DNA of 64,000 nucleotides, taken from the NCBI RefSeq assembly GCF_000471905.2, contig NW_006498246.1, positions 128,178 through 192,177 of the forward strand, written 5' to 3'. This stretch comes from Amborella trichopoda (Eukaryota; Streptophyta; Magnoliopsida; Amborellales; Amborellaceae). The translations under genes and the position numbers were made by a program. How positions within the stretch are numbered: the first letter of the stretch is position 1; the number at the start of each line of letters is the position of its first letter. The notes below the pieces were generated by a model, which did not search any database, was not told the DNA's origin, and worked only from the letters and a program-made list of their open reading frames with translations. Shown here piece by piece: positions 21,500-34,029 of this stretch.

Positions 21500-21951
21500 G
21501 CTAACTTCTTTTAAAGGGTATTCTCTTTTTAGGTTTTTTCTTTTTCTAAGCTTTTTTTCTCTTTCAGAGGCTTTCTTTTCTTTCTTCCTCTACCACGCCT
21601 CTCTCTCTTTTTCTTCTTTTTCTTCTCTCTAAGAGAAAGTTTCATATATCTTGCTCTGTACAAAAGAATAGGCTTTTACAAACAAAATAAGAAGATATCA
21701 ATAAGCCTCTCTCTCATGTTAGGGCTTTTTAATGTTAATCTCTTTTACATGCCCCTAAAAAATGGACCAATTCTATCTTTTTCCAACTAAAAGATAAGAG
21801 AAAACATCTGCAAAGCCAATACTTAGGGCTTCCATTTTTAAGGGATCAATGACTTGTTTGACAAGTCATTGATTTAAAATAATAGAATTGCCCCCATACC
21901 TGGGGGAATTTTAATTGGTGCCTCTCCCACAATGGGGTGGAACACTAAACA

Positions 21952-22860
21952 TCTCTCTCCTATATATGATAAAACACCATCCCAAAATTGCTTTTGGTCA
22001 AGGACACATTGATACATAAGATAGATAAAGTGAGTGGATTTTAGGTGACAATATGTATCTTTATAGTAAATTTTGAAAAATAGATGCTAAGGATGTTGTG
22101 CATGGAAGCTCCAAAATCTAACCGGTTGATTTTTTATGAAGCAAAGAGTAAGAAAAATATACCTAGTCACAAGCAAGTAACAAGTGAGAAAATCAAAAAA
22201 AAAAAAGAAATAATGCAAAGAGGAATGCCAATACTTTATTGGATCGATCTGAGACTCGGCAGAACATCATTCGGGACTAACCCAATGGAGTACTTCGATA
22301 CCTATAGTTATTCGCCTGAGATCTCATTATACATTTTTTTCAATTTTATAATGATGGAAAATATCTAATAATTATTCAAAAATACTTTAAATATTCATTA
22401 TAATTTTTATATAATTTTTCATAATTTTATTTGCTAAAAAATGAGGGTTTTCAAATTGTTTGACTTAAATTCTACTTTAGTCCTGACGTAGTAGGGTCAT
22501 GTGATGTCCGATTGGCCATATGGCTACCATGTGGAACCCCACACCTCACTCTAGGATCACCGCCCAGCTGAGCGCTGATCCTTAAGTAGGGGACTAGATT
22601 GGCATTTGATTGCTTATTTTATAAGGGGTTGTATTATGGTGTCTTGTTATATTTTGTTATATAATGTTATAAATTAAGGCCATCTTTTTATCACACGTCT
22701 TAATTAACTCACACATGGGTCATGCATAGCATGTGTGAAGTATAATTAATTTTATTTATTTGGTATTAAAGAAAAAATGTATTTTCAAATTTGAGTTGAA
22801 AAATATCTTCACACACATGTGTGAAGGGGACATTATCTTTAAATTGATTAGTTTGAAATT
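21952..22860. other. Noncoding stretch with an LTR fragment
   Basis: 22094-22200 (TGTTGTGCATGGAAGCTC onwards) resembles the starts at 37276 and 29197 of other Copia LTRs read on the plus strand, so it is a remnant of the same LTR group. The open frame at 22084-22368 overlaps it and is not a gene. The rest is unassigned. Confidence 0.5.
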
Positions 22861-24339
22861 TTAGATCTACAAAGTGATTGGCTTTGATAAAGTAGAATAT
22901 TTCCACATGTATGAGCTTTATCAATTACTTCTTTGCCCTTTAGCCTTTGTGGTTATCTACTCTAATACATTATTTAAAAAAGCTAAGGGTATTTTTGTAA
23001 GGCCATATTGGATACAATTGAAACAAAAACATGGGCCAAGGACAAAATGGTAAAGTGGTGTAACTTAGGGTTAGGGTGAGTGATAATAGTGTGAAATCAC
23101 ATACCTTCATCCTAGTGGTTGGATGGGGATGGGTGGCTAGGTACATTAGCCTCTCATGTGCTTTTGGATTAGTGCATCAAGTGTGTTGATTAAGTCCAAG
23201 GTTACACCCATGTTATAAAAGCACATCATGAGATCTCAAACCCTAACTGTATCAACTCTTGAACCATTTTGGAAGATTTTTACTCCCCTCCTTCTTCCAA
23301 GGTTTTGTAAGAGAAAATTAAAGATAGGGAGCCTTTAGAGTTTCATTAATGGTGATATTGATGGTAGTCCTGCTTTCTTATGTTTAAGTCCATAGTGTGT
23401 ATTTATCAAGGTAAACTCCATTAAATTTTCTTTTCTCATAATATAATATTCTTGTCATCTATAGTTGCTGAAGTTTTTGAATTTAAGAAAGTTTCATTGA
23501 TCTTAGAATCCCCATTTGATCATCTTTCTCATCACTTATTCATAGTGTGGTCCTTCATGAGTTATAGCCTATATGCATTTGAATCCATAATCATGCATAG
23601 TATCCATTAAGTACTTTACTTCAAATCCATCAAATAATTTAGTCTCAAGGTGTCACTCAATTTTCAGAACCTTTTCATCACGTTTTTACCTATGGGGGTT
23701 CATAATCATTCCATACAAGACTGTTTTGGTGTTTCGAGGGACCACAATGTACAGTTTGGCCATAACTCTCTTGTTCTTTATCCGAATTGATTCAAACTTT
23801 TTGCATTCTATTTTGGATAATAATGCCAGTGTGTTGAGATCTTAATAAGTGATTTTAAGGGGTGTAATTTTTTTTCATTTGGATTGAACACGGTTATGAG
23901 ATTGAACTACTTTTGAACAATCAGAAGGGACAAAATTAAGTCCTTATAGGGCCTGATTGAGTATCCTCGGCACAAGGGGTTCGAAACATGGCTTCACTAT
24001 TTTAATTTGGCATTGTAATTCCCTGTTTAGTTTAGTTTACTCCTTAGAATTTTGATTAGTTACGTATTGTATTTAAGCTTTGGGACATAGTTTATGTAAT
24101 TTATGCTATGAAAGTGTAATTCACAAGCTAGTCTTGCTTTATATGTAATTGCCTCATAAGGGATTAACATTTGAGTTTATTTATAGTGGTTATACAAGGC
24201 TAGAAATGATCGTAATTGTTATTTAAATGATTGTAACTTATTCACTTAGCTTGATTTTAAGCAAGTGGTTTGTTCAAGGTGTCCATTTTGCCTTGTTTTT
24301 TGGCTTGAAAATTTATTGTGGTCTTTGTATCCACTATCA
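22861..24339 (+). repeat. Probable 5' LTR of the truncated plus-strand Copia element
   Basis: The right end is firm: CACTATCA followed by a tRNA-iMet primer binding site, TTGGTATCAGAG (24341-24352). A TATA-like GTTATAAAAGC lies at about 23212. The left border could not be fixed because the partner LTR is missing; the start given is a guess. Confidence 0.45.
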
Positions 24340-24414
24340 ATTGGTATCAGAGATAGGCTCATTTACAGCCTCTTTTGAAGTTTTTAAAGGGATTATAGAG
24401 TACAAAATAGGAAT

Positions 24415-26468
24415 CCATGGCAGCCCCGTTCGATACTCACCGAATTGTTTAAGGAGGAGAAGTTCAATGGAACCAACTTCTCCAAATGGAGAGGAAAAAT
24501 TGGTTATGTGTTTCATGAAGATGGTCTATTGCCATTATTAACTTCTATACCACCTAATATGCTCGCAATCAATGCTCCTTAAGTTGTTAAGGATGCATAT
24601 GTGACATGGCATAACAAAAAACCATAATGCCATGAATATTATTTTTGCAGCCATGAGTGATTCCTTTGTTAAGGAGTATGAGAATTCTGTATATGTCAAA
24701 GATATTATGGAGAACATAAAAAATAAATTCGACATACCGAATGAAGTTTAAAGGATCATTAGAATGAGGAATATCATGTGTTGCAAAATGGATGATAACA
24801 CCAAAGTGGGTGATCATCTAAGAGAGTTCAAGAGTTGTATAAGAGAGAGTGAGAGAGTCAGTCACTCATATGATGAGGTGACACAAAAGACAATGTATGT
24901 GCTTTTGATCTCACCCTCATGGGAGACCTTTGTGGTCAATTTGATGGCCAAAGATGCGCCTACAACAGTGGAAGAGATTGCATTTTTCATGGAAGGAGAA
25001 GAGCAAATAAGAATGATAATGGATGGACCATCTTCCATGGTTCATATGATAAAATCTCACCAACCCTCATCTTCTTCTACTCACTTACTCATTGCTCATA
25101 TCTCTTCTTCTATTCCTAACTCTTCTATAGTGAATGCACGTAATGTGGGAGTGAGTGGAAGTGATAATGCTAAGAACAAGAAAAGAAAGGGAAAAGGCAA
25201 ATGGAAAGGGAAGGGGAAGCAAAAGGGAAAATCCTACTTCCCTTATCCATTTAGCCCTTACCCTGCTAAAACCCATGCATCAAACCAGGTGAGCCCCATG
25301 CCTTTTAGGCCTAAACCCCTACCCATACCCATGATGGTATGTGGGAAGTTAGTTTGGCCCTCAAGCAAAAATTATTCGAATGTGCAATGCTTTAGATGCA
25401 AGAAGTACGGGCATGCCCAAACATTTTGTAGGTATCGTCCTCGTCCACAAAACCCCCATTTTGCTCCTAAGCCCAATACCGGTAAGCCTCAAGCTAATAC
25501 CGGTGGAGGACCAAAGAAAGAGAGAGTTTGCATGGTCCATGAGACTTTGATTGCCAATGAAGAGGTAGATGTGTGGGTTCTTGACTCAGGGGCTATTATC
25601 CACGAGACAAATTCTATGAAGGGTTTCAGAAGGTTTTATGATGTCAAACCCGGTACCCATAATCTTTATATGGGTGGAAATCAAATAGAAAAGGTCTTAG
25701 GAAAAGGGGACTATGTGTTAGAGCTCACTAATGGTGAAACTCTGATGCTTAAGGATACCCTCTATGTACCCGGGATGAGGAAGAATCTCATCTCAGTTTT
25801 CAATATGAGTAAAGCCGGGTTTGTACTCTTGTTCAAGGAGGAAAATGTCTATATACATGATGGCTCTAAATGGAGACTTTTTTTTTGTAGCCCACTTGGT
25901 TCAAGGGCTTTATGAAATTAAAAGGAAAAAGGAGTTTGCTTACTTGGGTGATGATTTACAAAATTTAACTTTATGGCATTTAAGGTTAGGTCACATTAAT
26001 CCATCTAGAACGCATATTATGATGAAAGAAGGATTGCTTGATAAAATGAATATCGATTCGCATAATAGATGAGAGGCTTGCCTTAAAGGAAAGATGGTGA
26101 AAAAGTCCCACCAAAAGGTTGAAAGGGTCTCTAATCTTTTAGAACTAATCCACTCAGATGTGTGTAGACCTATAAGTGTGCGTACCATGGGGTACATGAA
26201 GTACTTCATAACATTCATTTATGACCATTCCCGTTTTGGTCACACCTATCTCATGAGAAATAAAAGTGAGGCCATAACCAAATTCCAATAATAGAAAGCG
26301 GAAGTTGAAAACCAACTAAGTCAAACCATCAAAAATCTTAGATCAGATAGGGGTGGGGAATACACCTCCCAAGCCTTCCAAGATCTTTGTGTCCAATATG
26401 GGATTGTCTACCAAACCTCCATACCTTACTCACCCGAACAAAATATGGTTGCTGAGGGAAGGAATCAC
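24415..26468 (+). mobile_element. Copia element, plus strand, truncated within integrase
   Basis: Internal region following the primer binding site. Gag begins near 24415 (ELFKEEKFNGTNFSKWRGKI with frameshifts), then the long gag-protease frame, then GAG-pre-integrase (LWHLRLGHINPSRTHIMM at about 25974) and integrase (LELIHSDVCRPISVRTMGY, later LRSDRGGEYTSQAFQDLC and SPEQNMVAEGRN). It stops abruptly at about 26468 where a Copia RT in the opposite orientation begins. RT, RNase H and the 3' LTR are absent. Confidence 0.8.
24764..25915 (+). CDS. Copia Gag-protease frame (383 residues) of the truncated element
   Basis: Longest open frame in the window. Residues 1-100 are the C-terminal part of Copia Gag (UBN2-like: KVGDHLREFKSCI, VLLISPSWETFVVN), followed by a Lys/Gly-rich linker. 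A zinc knuckle of the form C-x2-C-x4-H-x4-C (CFRCKKYGHAQTFC) starts at Cys209. The aspartic protease active site is intact: VWVLDSGA with Asp at residue 274, and the expected G.GDYVLEL and YVPGMRKNLISV segments follow. The ATG used is internal; the true gag start lies about 350 bp upstream behind frameshifts. Downstream frames continue into integrase after a frameshift at about 25900. It is an element protein, not a host gene. Confidence 0.85.
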   Translation: MRNIMCCKMDDNTKVGDHLREFKSCIRESERVSHSYDEVTQKTMYVLLISPSWETFVVNLMAKDAPTTVEEIAFFMEGEEQIRMIMDGPSSMVHMIKSHQPSSSSTHLLIAHISSSIPNSSIVNARNVGVSGSDNAKNKKRKGKGKWKGKGKQKGKSYFPYPFSPYPAKTHASNQVSPMPFRPKPLPIPMMVCGKLVWPSSKNYSNVQCFRCKKYGHAQTFCRYRPRPQNPHFAPKPNTGKPQANTGGGPKKERVCMVHETLIANEEVDVWVLDSGAIIHETNSMKGFRRFYDVKPGTHNLYMGGNQIEKVLGKGDYVLELTNGETLMLKDTLYVPGMRKNLISVFNMSKAGFVLLFKEENVYIHDGSKWRLFFCSPLGSRAL

Positions 26469-26935
26469 TTTTGACTATAAACCCTTTAGGTTGAGTCATG
26501 TAATTTGATCATTAGATTGTCCATGCAGGAATGCAGTTTTGACATCAAGCTGCCTACTCAAAATTCAAAAATGCAACTATGGCTAGTACTACTTGAATAA
26601 AGTTGTGCTTCACAACCAGAAAAAATATTTAATTATACTCAATGCCTTCCCTCTGCACATGGCTTTTTGCAACCAATCATGCCTTGAACTAATCACTACT
26701 AGACACTGGTCATCTTTCTTTCTTCTTATAAACTAATTTTGTCCTAACATTAAAAACTTCACAAGATTTCAAGTGAAATTATTGTGAAGAGACTCTATCT
26801 TTTTATTTATAGCATCACTCCAATTTCTCTTGTTGACATCATTTGTAGTTTTTTTAAAAGTGGATGGCTAGCTTGTCATAACCAATTTATAAACCACCAT
26901 AACCTCAAATGTTACTAAATCATTAGCTTCTTAAT

Positions 26936-27379
26936 TCACTTTCCCCTTCCAAGATGAGGCTCTCCCTCATGTTGACTAAGCTCAACAAACTCCTCAAGGC
27001 CTACATTTTCCCCTATTGTTTCACAAGTAATTTCTCGCATATATTTTAGGGTATTTTTTAGATTGTTCACCTCCACCTCCACTACATCACAACTATTGTG
27101 ATTGGTTCTTTTAGCACTTTGAAAGTGTTTCAACATGGCATACTCATTAAACTTAACATTATAATTAATAATAAACTTAAGTGAGTTAGGATCTAAGCAC
27201 CACAGTCTATAACTTTTAATTTCATCTACATAACCAAGGACAATACACTTCATTGGTCTCAAACTCAACTTATCATATTTTACATAAACATAAATAGGAC
27301 AACCAAAAACTTTCAAACAGTAATAATCAATAGGTTTATTGGTCCTTACATATTTAAGTCTTTTATACCCTATTACCAT
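26936..27379 (-). pseudogene. Copia pol fragment between integrase and RT
   Basis: 147-residue open frame. Motifs: YKRLKYVRTNKPIDYYCLKV, FGCPIYVYVKYDKLSLRPMK, IVLGYVDEIKSYRLWCLDP and NVKFNE, the conserved FGC.AY...(K/R)S..C.FLGY....KGYRL(W)D block after the Copia integrase. The C-terminal part is acidic linker. Part of the minus-strand element, no independent function. Confidence 0.8.
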
Positions 27380-28067
27380 AATTGGTCACCAAATGATGAG
27401 ATAGCATTTACACTGACTGCTTCTGCCAAAAGGTCCTTTGGCAAATTAGCACTATTTAACATGTTATGACCATTCTTGAAAAGTGTCATGTTCATAAGCT
27501 CCATAACTCCACTCTATTGAATCTTTCGAGTGGCATAGTGATGGACAATCCCTTCACTCTTATAAAAGTTCACTAACTTTGGTGAAATATACTTTCCATT
27601 ATTATCGGTTTCTAAGCACTCCACCATCTTCCTACACTGTTTCTTGACCTTATCTTTCTAATGTTGAATATATTTAACACATCTATTTTCTTCTTTATGG
27701 AAATCCAAACCTTCTTTGAGAAATTGTCTATGAAAGAAATGAAGTATAGAGATCCTCCTTTTAAGACAATGGACTGTACTTAAGGATGTCCTTTCTGATG
27801 TGCAAGGACATGTAAAACTACACCCTGCATTGCTTATTATAGATGAAGTGGTCATAGAAGTTCAACTTGCACTTCTTTAGGTCATTAATCAATCGACATT
27901 TGCTCAATTATGCTAAAGCTCTCTCACTCATGTAACCCAACCACATATAGCACAACTGCGTCAAATGGGAATAACCGTCAGCAAATATAGAATTGTTGCT
28001 TTTTCAGTCACTGTACTTTCGATCAACACATACAAATTTGGCCAAATCTTCTTACTTTTCGTCAAAA

Positions 28068-28455
28068 CTAGGGCACCCTTAGAAATTTCATGACTACACC
28101 TTCTCCATCAAATTTGCATCCATTGGAGTCTAAGACACTTAAATAGATAGGATTCTTTTGTAGATATAGAACATGTGCAACAGTTAGGGTTCTTATTACT
28201 CCATTATTCATCTTGATGCTAATTATCTCTATACTATTAGTCTTATAGGCCACATCATTTCTCATCAAAATTGAGCCACCTGTCCCGATGAGGGCACATA
28301 TGATAAGAATAGCTGGAATCATTGATCCATGAGTCCTTAAAATAATCAAAATATATCGAGAATGACAACATATTATCTCTTCCACTTTTTAAACTTTCAT
28401 CAACAATATTAATAGCATTAGAGGCTCTGTTTTTCATCTCTTTGATCTTTGACAA
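28068..28455 (-). pseudogene. Copia protease fragment
   Basis: Two overlapping minus frames read WINDSSYSYHMCPHRDRWLN and then GTGGSILMRNDVAYKTNSIE, IKMNNGVIRTLTVAHVLYLQ. Known Copia proteases have W(I/L)LDSG.S.HM; here the Gly of DSG is Ser, so the active site is altered. Confidence 0.75.
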
Positions 28456-29196
28456 TCCTTATTGACATAGCCCTTTCTCTTACAGCAATAGCAATGAACA
28501 TTTCCTTTTCTTAATTTGAATTTCGATCTGGATGTGCCTTAACTTCCATGTCCCCTTTTTTTTGTCAACCGACCTCCCTCGAGTTACTAAACCTTATGTG
28601 TATGATTGAGCATTACCCTGCATCTTCCTCAAATCATTCAATATGAGATTTGCAATCATTTATTCTATCTTTGTAGCATCTTTTTCATAGAAAAACATCG
28701 TATAAGATGCTCATATGACCAAGAGATCAAGGATAACAAACCTTCCATCTTAACCCAATACCTATAATCGACAAATAATTTTATTAAATTAATTTAGGTA
28801 CTCATGGATATTTATACCTTTATTTATCTACAAGGTGTGTAGTTGTTACTTCCCATACAATTAATTCATGAGGGGCTTGGTCATATTTAGGCTCTCAACC
28901 TTTGAACAAGGCCTTGTTTCTGAAAGTTGATTGATGATGTTGTAAAGTATTCACTCGATAAACATAATCAAGTAATGCTCATAGCCCTATGGTCTAAGTC
29001 TTTTAAGTCCCAGTAGATATAGAACATTTTTCCTCTTCTTTCAATGCTTTATGTAGATTTTGTTGCACTAGCAAGTTCCAAATATTGGTCTGCAGATTTT
29101 CAAAGTTGCTTTTTAATCAAATTTCTCCATCTTGAACATTACATTCGAAACCTTTGATGCCATCTCAACAACCGTAAACCATGGTTTGATACCACT

Positions 29197-29640
29197 TGTT
29201 ATGAGTAAAAGCTTTAAACCCAATAGATAGATTTTTGGCAATTGAAAAGCAAGAAAAATGCAACCAGTCAAAAACAAGCAGCAAGCAAAAAAAAGTACAC
29301 AAAGAAAGAAATAATGCAAAGAAGATCATGAAACAGTATTGGCAACATGTGTGGGTGTAAGATAGTCATAGTATTTTTCGCTATGCAACAAAAAAGAAAA
29401 GAATACAAGAAGGCTCTTATCCGAGAGAAATTGATATATAAACTTAATTTCTCAATTAGCCTCTCATGTACTTTATTTACATTTATTTACATTGAGAGTC
29501 TCTCTACACCTTGCGCACACAACCCAATGACTTTTTGCTCCATTTCTCTCTCTATATGCCTTGTTTATGGCGAAGAAAAGAAGATCCAATAAGAGACATG
29601 CATTAACTTTCCATAAAAGAGATAAATATAATGCCCCCAT
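29197..29640 (-). repeat. 5' LTR of the minus-strand Copia element
   Basis: Begins TGTTATGAGTAAAAGC on the plus strand, directly beside the primer binding site. Its first ~60 bp resemble 37276 and 22094. The far end (about 29640) is estimated. Confidence 0.5.
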
Positions 29641-31678
29641 GTCCTAGGCATTCCAGATTAACAAGACCACCAAAAAAAAAAAAGGAAGGTATTTCCTAAA
29701 ACCTGGGATTCACTTCTTACAAAAATACATGTAGACCAATCCCAAAAAACTAGGAAACCCAAAAAAATATCACCACATACTTTATTTGGATTCAAGGTAG
29801 CTCCAGGGCATGGGCTTGATTGATTACAGTACTGAGTAATACTAGCTCTCAATCCCATGGTGGACATACCTCAAGAAAACAAAAAAGAAAATTATTTTGG
29901 CCTACCAGTTTGATTTATACCCTCTTTTTCGGCATTACAAAGAATACAAGGACACGTTTTTTGTGCTCCCTTTCCTCCTGTCATTGAGACAAGCATTCAA
30001 GAAAGTGGTCTGAGGTCAATGAGATAAGATAATGGATGAGTGGATTTTAAATGCGCATGCCAATTTTGATTTTTAGTCGAGCATCGCAATAAAAAGTCAA
30101 GAATCAAATCTTAATCAACAACAAGCCATATTATAAACTTCTCACATAATTTGATGAAAGAATGGGGGATGTCCATCAAAATTTGAATGGGGCTCACCAG
30201 CGCCCTCTTTGCAAATACAGCTGCCTTTATCAAGTAAATTGGTACCAAAATTTTATTCTGAACCTTAATTCCTCGCTACTAATTTTTTCATACGATTTGA
30301 ATACAGGGTTTAGTTTTTTTTTTTTTTTTTTTTTTTGGGTGGAAATTTATGCTTTTTTTTAAAATGAGTCAATGGCAATAGGATCAAGTACTTTTGCCAC
30401 AGTTTCGGAATGGATGCGTTCTTTGAGAAAGCTTCTGGAATTTTGCCATGTGAGTGACACTGATTAGAGGACAACAGGTGCTGGTTTTGCCACACACAAT
30501 TTCATTCGTGCAGTTATGAAGCACTCCATATGGAAAGGGTGCCAACCCTTTTTTTCTTATAATTTACAGTATGGAAAGGTGCACTGCCAATGAGTACCAT
30601 CCTTAACCAGCATCATCCCAAAGGAAGATTTAAGAAGATAGTCCTTTGATGTGAAGAATATGTTAACTACAAATTCTTTACAAAAAAAAATTTGAATCTG
30701 TTAACTGGAAATGGAATTAAAAGGCTTACTTAATCGGTGCTGGGTTTTATTCCACCACCCCATGCAATGAATCACAGGATTCCTTTCCAATAGAATCTTA
30801 TGCTATCAACTGTTCTGTTTTCCTATTCTCCATTAATGTCCAGGCCTGACCGTTGCAATGGAGCTTTGAACCTCTTCCTGAGTCAATCTCCTCAGTTTCT
30901 ATTAACTCAATGCTCTTTATTGTTTCATTGTATATATATAATGGTAGTACAATGGTATAATATACACTTTCCTATTTTGTTACATGCAATATATGTTTTC
31001 GTGTGTTGTTACATTCTGAATTTTGTTTCTATTAGTCATGATGGATTTGTGGATCCTATATTGGGCCCTACATCACCGACCAATTGGTATTGATGCTTTA
31101 TCACACTACCCTTTGTGAGATGATTCACAGACCATATATATTGGAATGATACGCCATTCAACTATTGAAGTTTCTGAGTTTAATTCAGAAATTTTAAATG
31201 ATGACGCTCTGGTGGCTGTCTAGCATTGTCACTGTATTAAATCAAGTTCACATTATTCAACTTTTAAAATTGGCAAGCAAATGAGAAATAATTTTTGTTA
31301 CTCATTTTCCTTTTACTTCACAGGTACGGTTCCTCAAAGTAAAGATGATTCAACCCAATGGGTCTAGTACTGCCTTATTACATGTTCTCTTTGTTCATAA
31401 GGGTATCCCGGGGAGGGGGGGGGGGGTCCGAAATGCATAGAATGCAACAATCAAGTTCCTCGAAATCGTGCTTTTTGTGGAGCTTCAACTTTGGATTTAG
31501 AAGAGAGATCTTTCATTTTCAATGAATAACCCCTCAAAATGTTGAAGGAAGTGTTAGTACAAGAGAAAACAGGACCAGGTTACTTATTTCCCGTTTGGAT
31601 GCTTTACCCATGGTTAGACACCATTTCTTAGCTAAATAAGGTGAGAATCATTTTTACCCAAGTTTATTTTAACGAAGG
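29641..31678. other. Noncoding stretch
   Basis: No supported gene. Contains a T-run (30314-30336) and a G-run (31409-31426). Open frames at 30162-30362 and 30800-31093 lack motifs. Confidence 0.5.
31409..31426. repeat. Poly(G) run
   Basis: GGGG-A-G12; a likely source of sequencing length error. Confidence 0.9.
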
Positions 31679-33435
31679 TGGGGAGCAAAATCACAATCCC
31701 ATGGAAACCCTACTACAAGGAGGGTTGATATTGGGTAAAAAGATATAAGTCCAATAAATTAGGAGTATTGGTTATTATATGATAAGTTTGAGGTATATGT
31801 GATATACATAGGGTTCTTATCTAGAGTGAGATTACATGTACGAAATGTGTGAGGAAAGAATGTATGCACCCTATTTAAGGTCACCATATGGGAAAGGTAA
31901 TTTATGTAGAAAGAGAGGTTGGGCCTCCTGCATAGAGAGGAAAGGCATTCATATAGAGAGGTGAGTTTTTTATGGAGAGAAATGTTACGACGGTATCTCT
32001 TGTAGAGTGAGGTACCTCCTGTAGAGTGAGGTGCTAGTTTCTCGTAGAGAATTGGTTTCTATAGAGATTCTGAGTATTATCTCCTTCTAATGAGAGAAAG
32101 TCTTTGTTGCTGTCAAGGATCTCTTTCTAGAAAATGGCCTGGCTGTGGAATAGAGTTGTAAGACCCACTTGTGATATCGCCCAAGAGTGCTTATCTAAAA
32201 AGGTCATTTGACTGGGCTTTATTGAGAGTTATAAAAGTAACTTTGTGTTGCAAAACCTTTGATGTAACTTTCATCTTTATAGCGGATTTTTGTTTGTAAT
32301 GTCAATGGATGTAGCCCTTTTGATGTGAACTATATAAATCTGGATCTTTTTTATGGTGTGTGCGTTTTATTCTCTATTTTTCTAATTATAGTCTGCCCTC
32401 ACCTATTTTGCTTAAGTATATGATCCTATTGGGATTCAAATTTTGAGGTTTCTATTTCCTCACGGTTATGAGAGTGTGGGACTTTGTATAAGACTTGGGT
32501 TTGTGCATTCAAATAAAGAAAAGTACATGTTGAAATATGCTAGTATTTATTGGAGGTAGAAAAATATGACGATGACCACCACAATCTTCCAGCGTAAATG
32601 ATAAATATATTTATTTGGCAAAAAAAGGAAGAAATCATAATGCTATTGGATGGATATCCTCATGGTAAGTAAATAATTTTGTTATTAATATGGAGATCGT
32701 TAGAGAGGTTGATAAGCGAAATCACCATCCCATAAAAATCCTATTAAAAGTAGGGTAAATATTGATAAGAAGCTAGAGTCTAACTAAATTAGTAGTCTTG
32801 GTATATATTAAAGTTGATATATATGTGACATCCATGGGATTCGTACCTCATATGGGATTTATAACCTTATATGTATCTAATGAAAGAGGGAAAAGATAGG
32901 TGTGCCCTATTTGGGCTCACCATATAAGAAAGGTGACATTCTTTAGAGGGGGGAAGTAGGGAGAGGCAAGCCTCTTATATACAGAGAATTGATCCATATA
33001 TCAAGAGAAACACCACAATAGAACCTCCTATAGAGTGATAGGAAGAAGTGTTGTCCATGAAGATTTTAGGTGCCATCTTGTTTTGGTGAGTGAAAGCCTT
33101 GAAAAGCATCTTCGCTTTGGAGTAAAAATATAGATTGGCATATGATGTAGGTCTCGAGAGCTGGTCTAAAAGTGTTTCTCCATTAGGCTTTAGCTGGGGT
33201 TAGAGAGGTAACTCTATATCTAAAAATTTGTAATACAACACTCATCAGTATAGTAGTATTGAGTTTATCATAGCAGCATATGAAGCCCATTTGAGGTGAA
33301 GCACGTAAATTTTGGATTCTTGTGGTATATGTTTGTTTTACATTTCTCATATTATGATTTATAATTGCTTATTTGTTTGTAGTCGGTTGAGTAAATAATC
33401 TTGGTGGGATTGAACTTTTGGGGTTCGTGTTTCCA
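31679..33435 (+). mobile_element. Miniature LTR retrotransposon (TRIM-like), diverged
   Basis: Two related direct repeats, 31679-32462 and 32710-33435, share TCAC(A/C)ATCCCAT, TGTGCCC/GTATGCACCC-TATTT with CACCATAT, GAAGCCCATTTGA-type and other blocks in the same order. They enclose only about 247 bp. Just inside the left repeat is CGGTTATGAGAG, a degraded tRNA-iMet primer binding site; just before the right repeat is the purine run TTAGAGAGG. There is no coding capacity. No matching target duplication is seen (GAAGG versus TATCT), so the borders may be a few bases off. Confidence 0.55.
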
Positions 33436-34029
33436 TATCTAAGAGGGTTCTTAAATCCTAATTATATGCTATGCTCATCTTATATTGTCGTATTTCTCAA
33501 AACAATATGTTTAAAATATTAAAGGCCTCAAAACACTGAAAATTGTTTGTAAAATTAATTTTTAAAAAATTGCTGTATTAGTTCTTTATAATACTTAGAA
33601 TGAGTAATATTACTATGGTTATGTCCCAGCGGGGCCTTACTTTTCTCATCTAATATCCCCTCTTACATCATTGGAGACGGTTATCTACGGTTTCTCACAT
33701 TCTATATCACTAGTGTGACACCTCTGAGATGCAAAGGTTTAAGTAAAATATAAAAATTATTAAAAGAAGTTAGTTTCTAAACTTTAATTGGAGATATATA
33801 TTTATTAGAGAATACCTTTAGGATGTGCTTGAATCGGAAAGAGTATTAAGTGCAGTATCGTTTTCTTTTATTTAAAAAAATATGGATAAGACTATAGAGA
33901 TCTAAGAAAATATTAAGTAAAACTATAATGACTAATGAGTAAGCTTAAAGTTTAATTTTATTTTATTGAGTGTTAACTTTTTTTTACAATAAAAAAATAT
34001 TAATTTTTTAACTTGTTTTTAAATAGGTT
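33436..34029. other. AT-rich noncoding stretch
   Basis: No recognisable feature. Confidence 0.5.

Larger units (their letters stand above)
14482..21951 (-). mobile_element. Copia LTR retrotransposon, near full length, decayed and multiply inserted
   Basis: Read on the minus strand: 5' LTR 21951-20878, leader, gag, protease, integrase, RT, RNase H, polypurine tract, 3' LTR 15855-14482. The order PR-INT-RT-RH defines Copia. Both LTRs end TGTTGG...(A/C)ACA on the plus strand, and the flanks are GCTCT (14477-14481) and TCTCT (21952-21956), a 5-bp target duplication with one mismatch. The coding region has many stops and frameshifts, and the RT lacks its YVDD segment. Later insertions: a TIR element in the 3' LTR, a Gypsy gag piece between RT and RNase H, a poly(A) retroposon in the leader and plastid DNA in the 5' LTR. 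Confidence 0.9.
20878..21951 (-). repeat. 5' LTR of the Copia element, interrupted by plastid DNA
   Basis: 1074 bp, about 690 bp without the insertion at 21115-21499. Plus-strand ends TGTTGGGCCC and CACTAAACA correspond to TGTTGGTCTC and TACTCAACA in the other LTR. On the minus strand the sequence inside is ATCAAAGCACG, a weak match to the tRNA-iMet primer binding site (ATCAGAGC). Confidence 0.8.
26469..29196 (-). mobile_element. Copia element, minus strand, truncated within RT
   Basis: Read from right to left: primer binding site TGGTATCAAACC (plus 29183-29194), gag (MASKVSNVMFKMEKFD, NLHKALKEEE), protease (SYHMCPHRDRW; the catalytic triplet is DSS rather than DSG), the post-integrase segment with YCLKVFGCPIYVYV, KCIVLGY and KSYRLW (27379-26936 frame), and the start of RT (QLDVKTAFLHG, then MTQPKGFIVK). 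It breaks at about 26469, joined tail to tail to the plus-strand Copia. Many stops. Confidence 0.8.
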
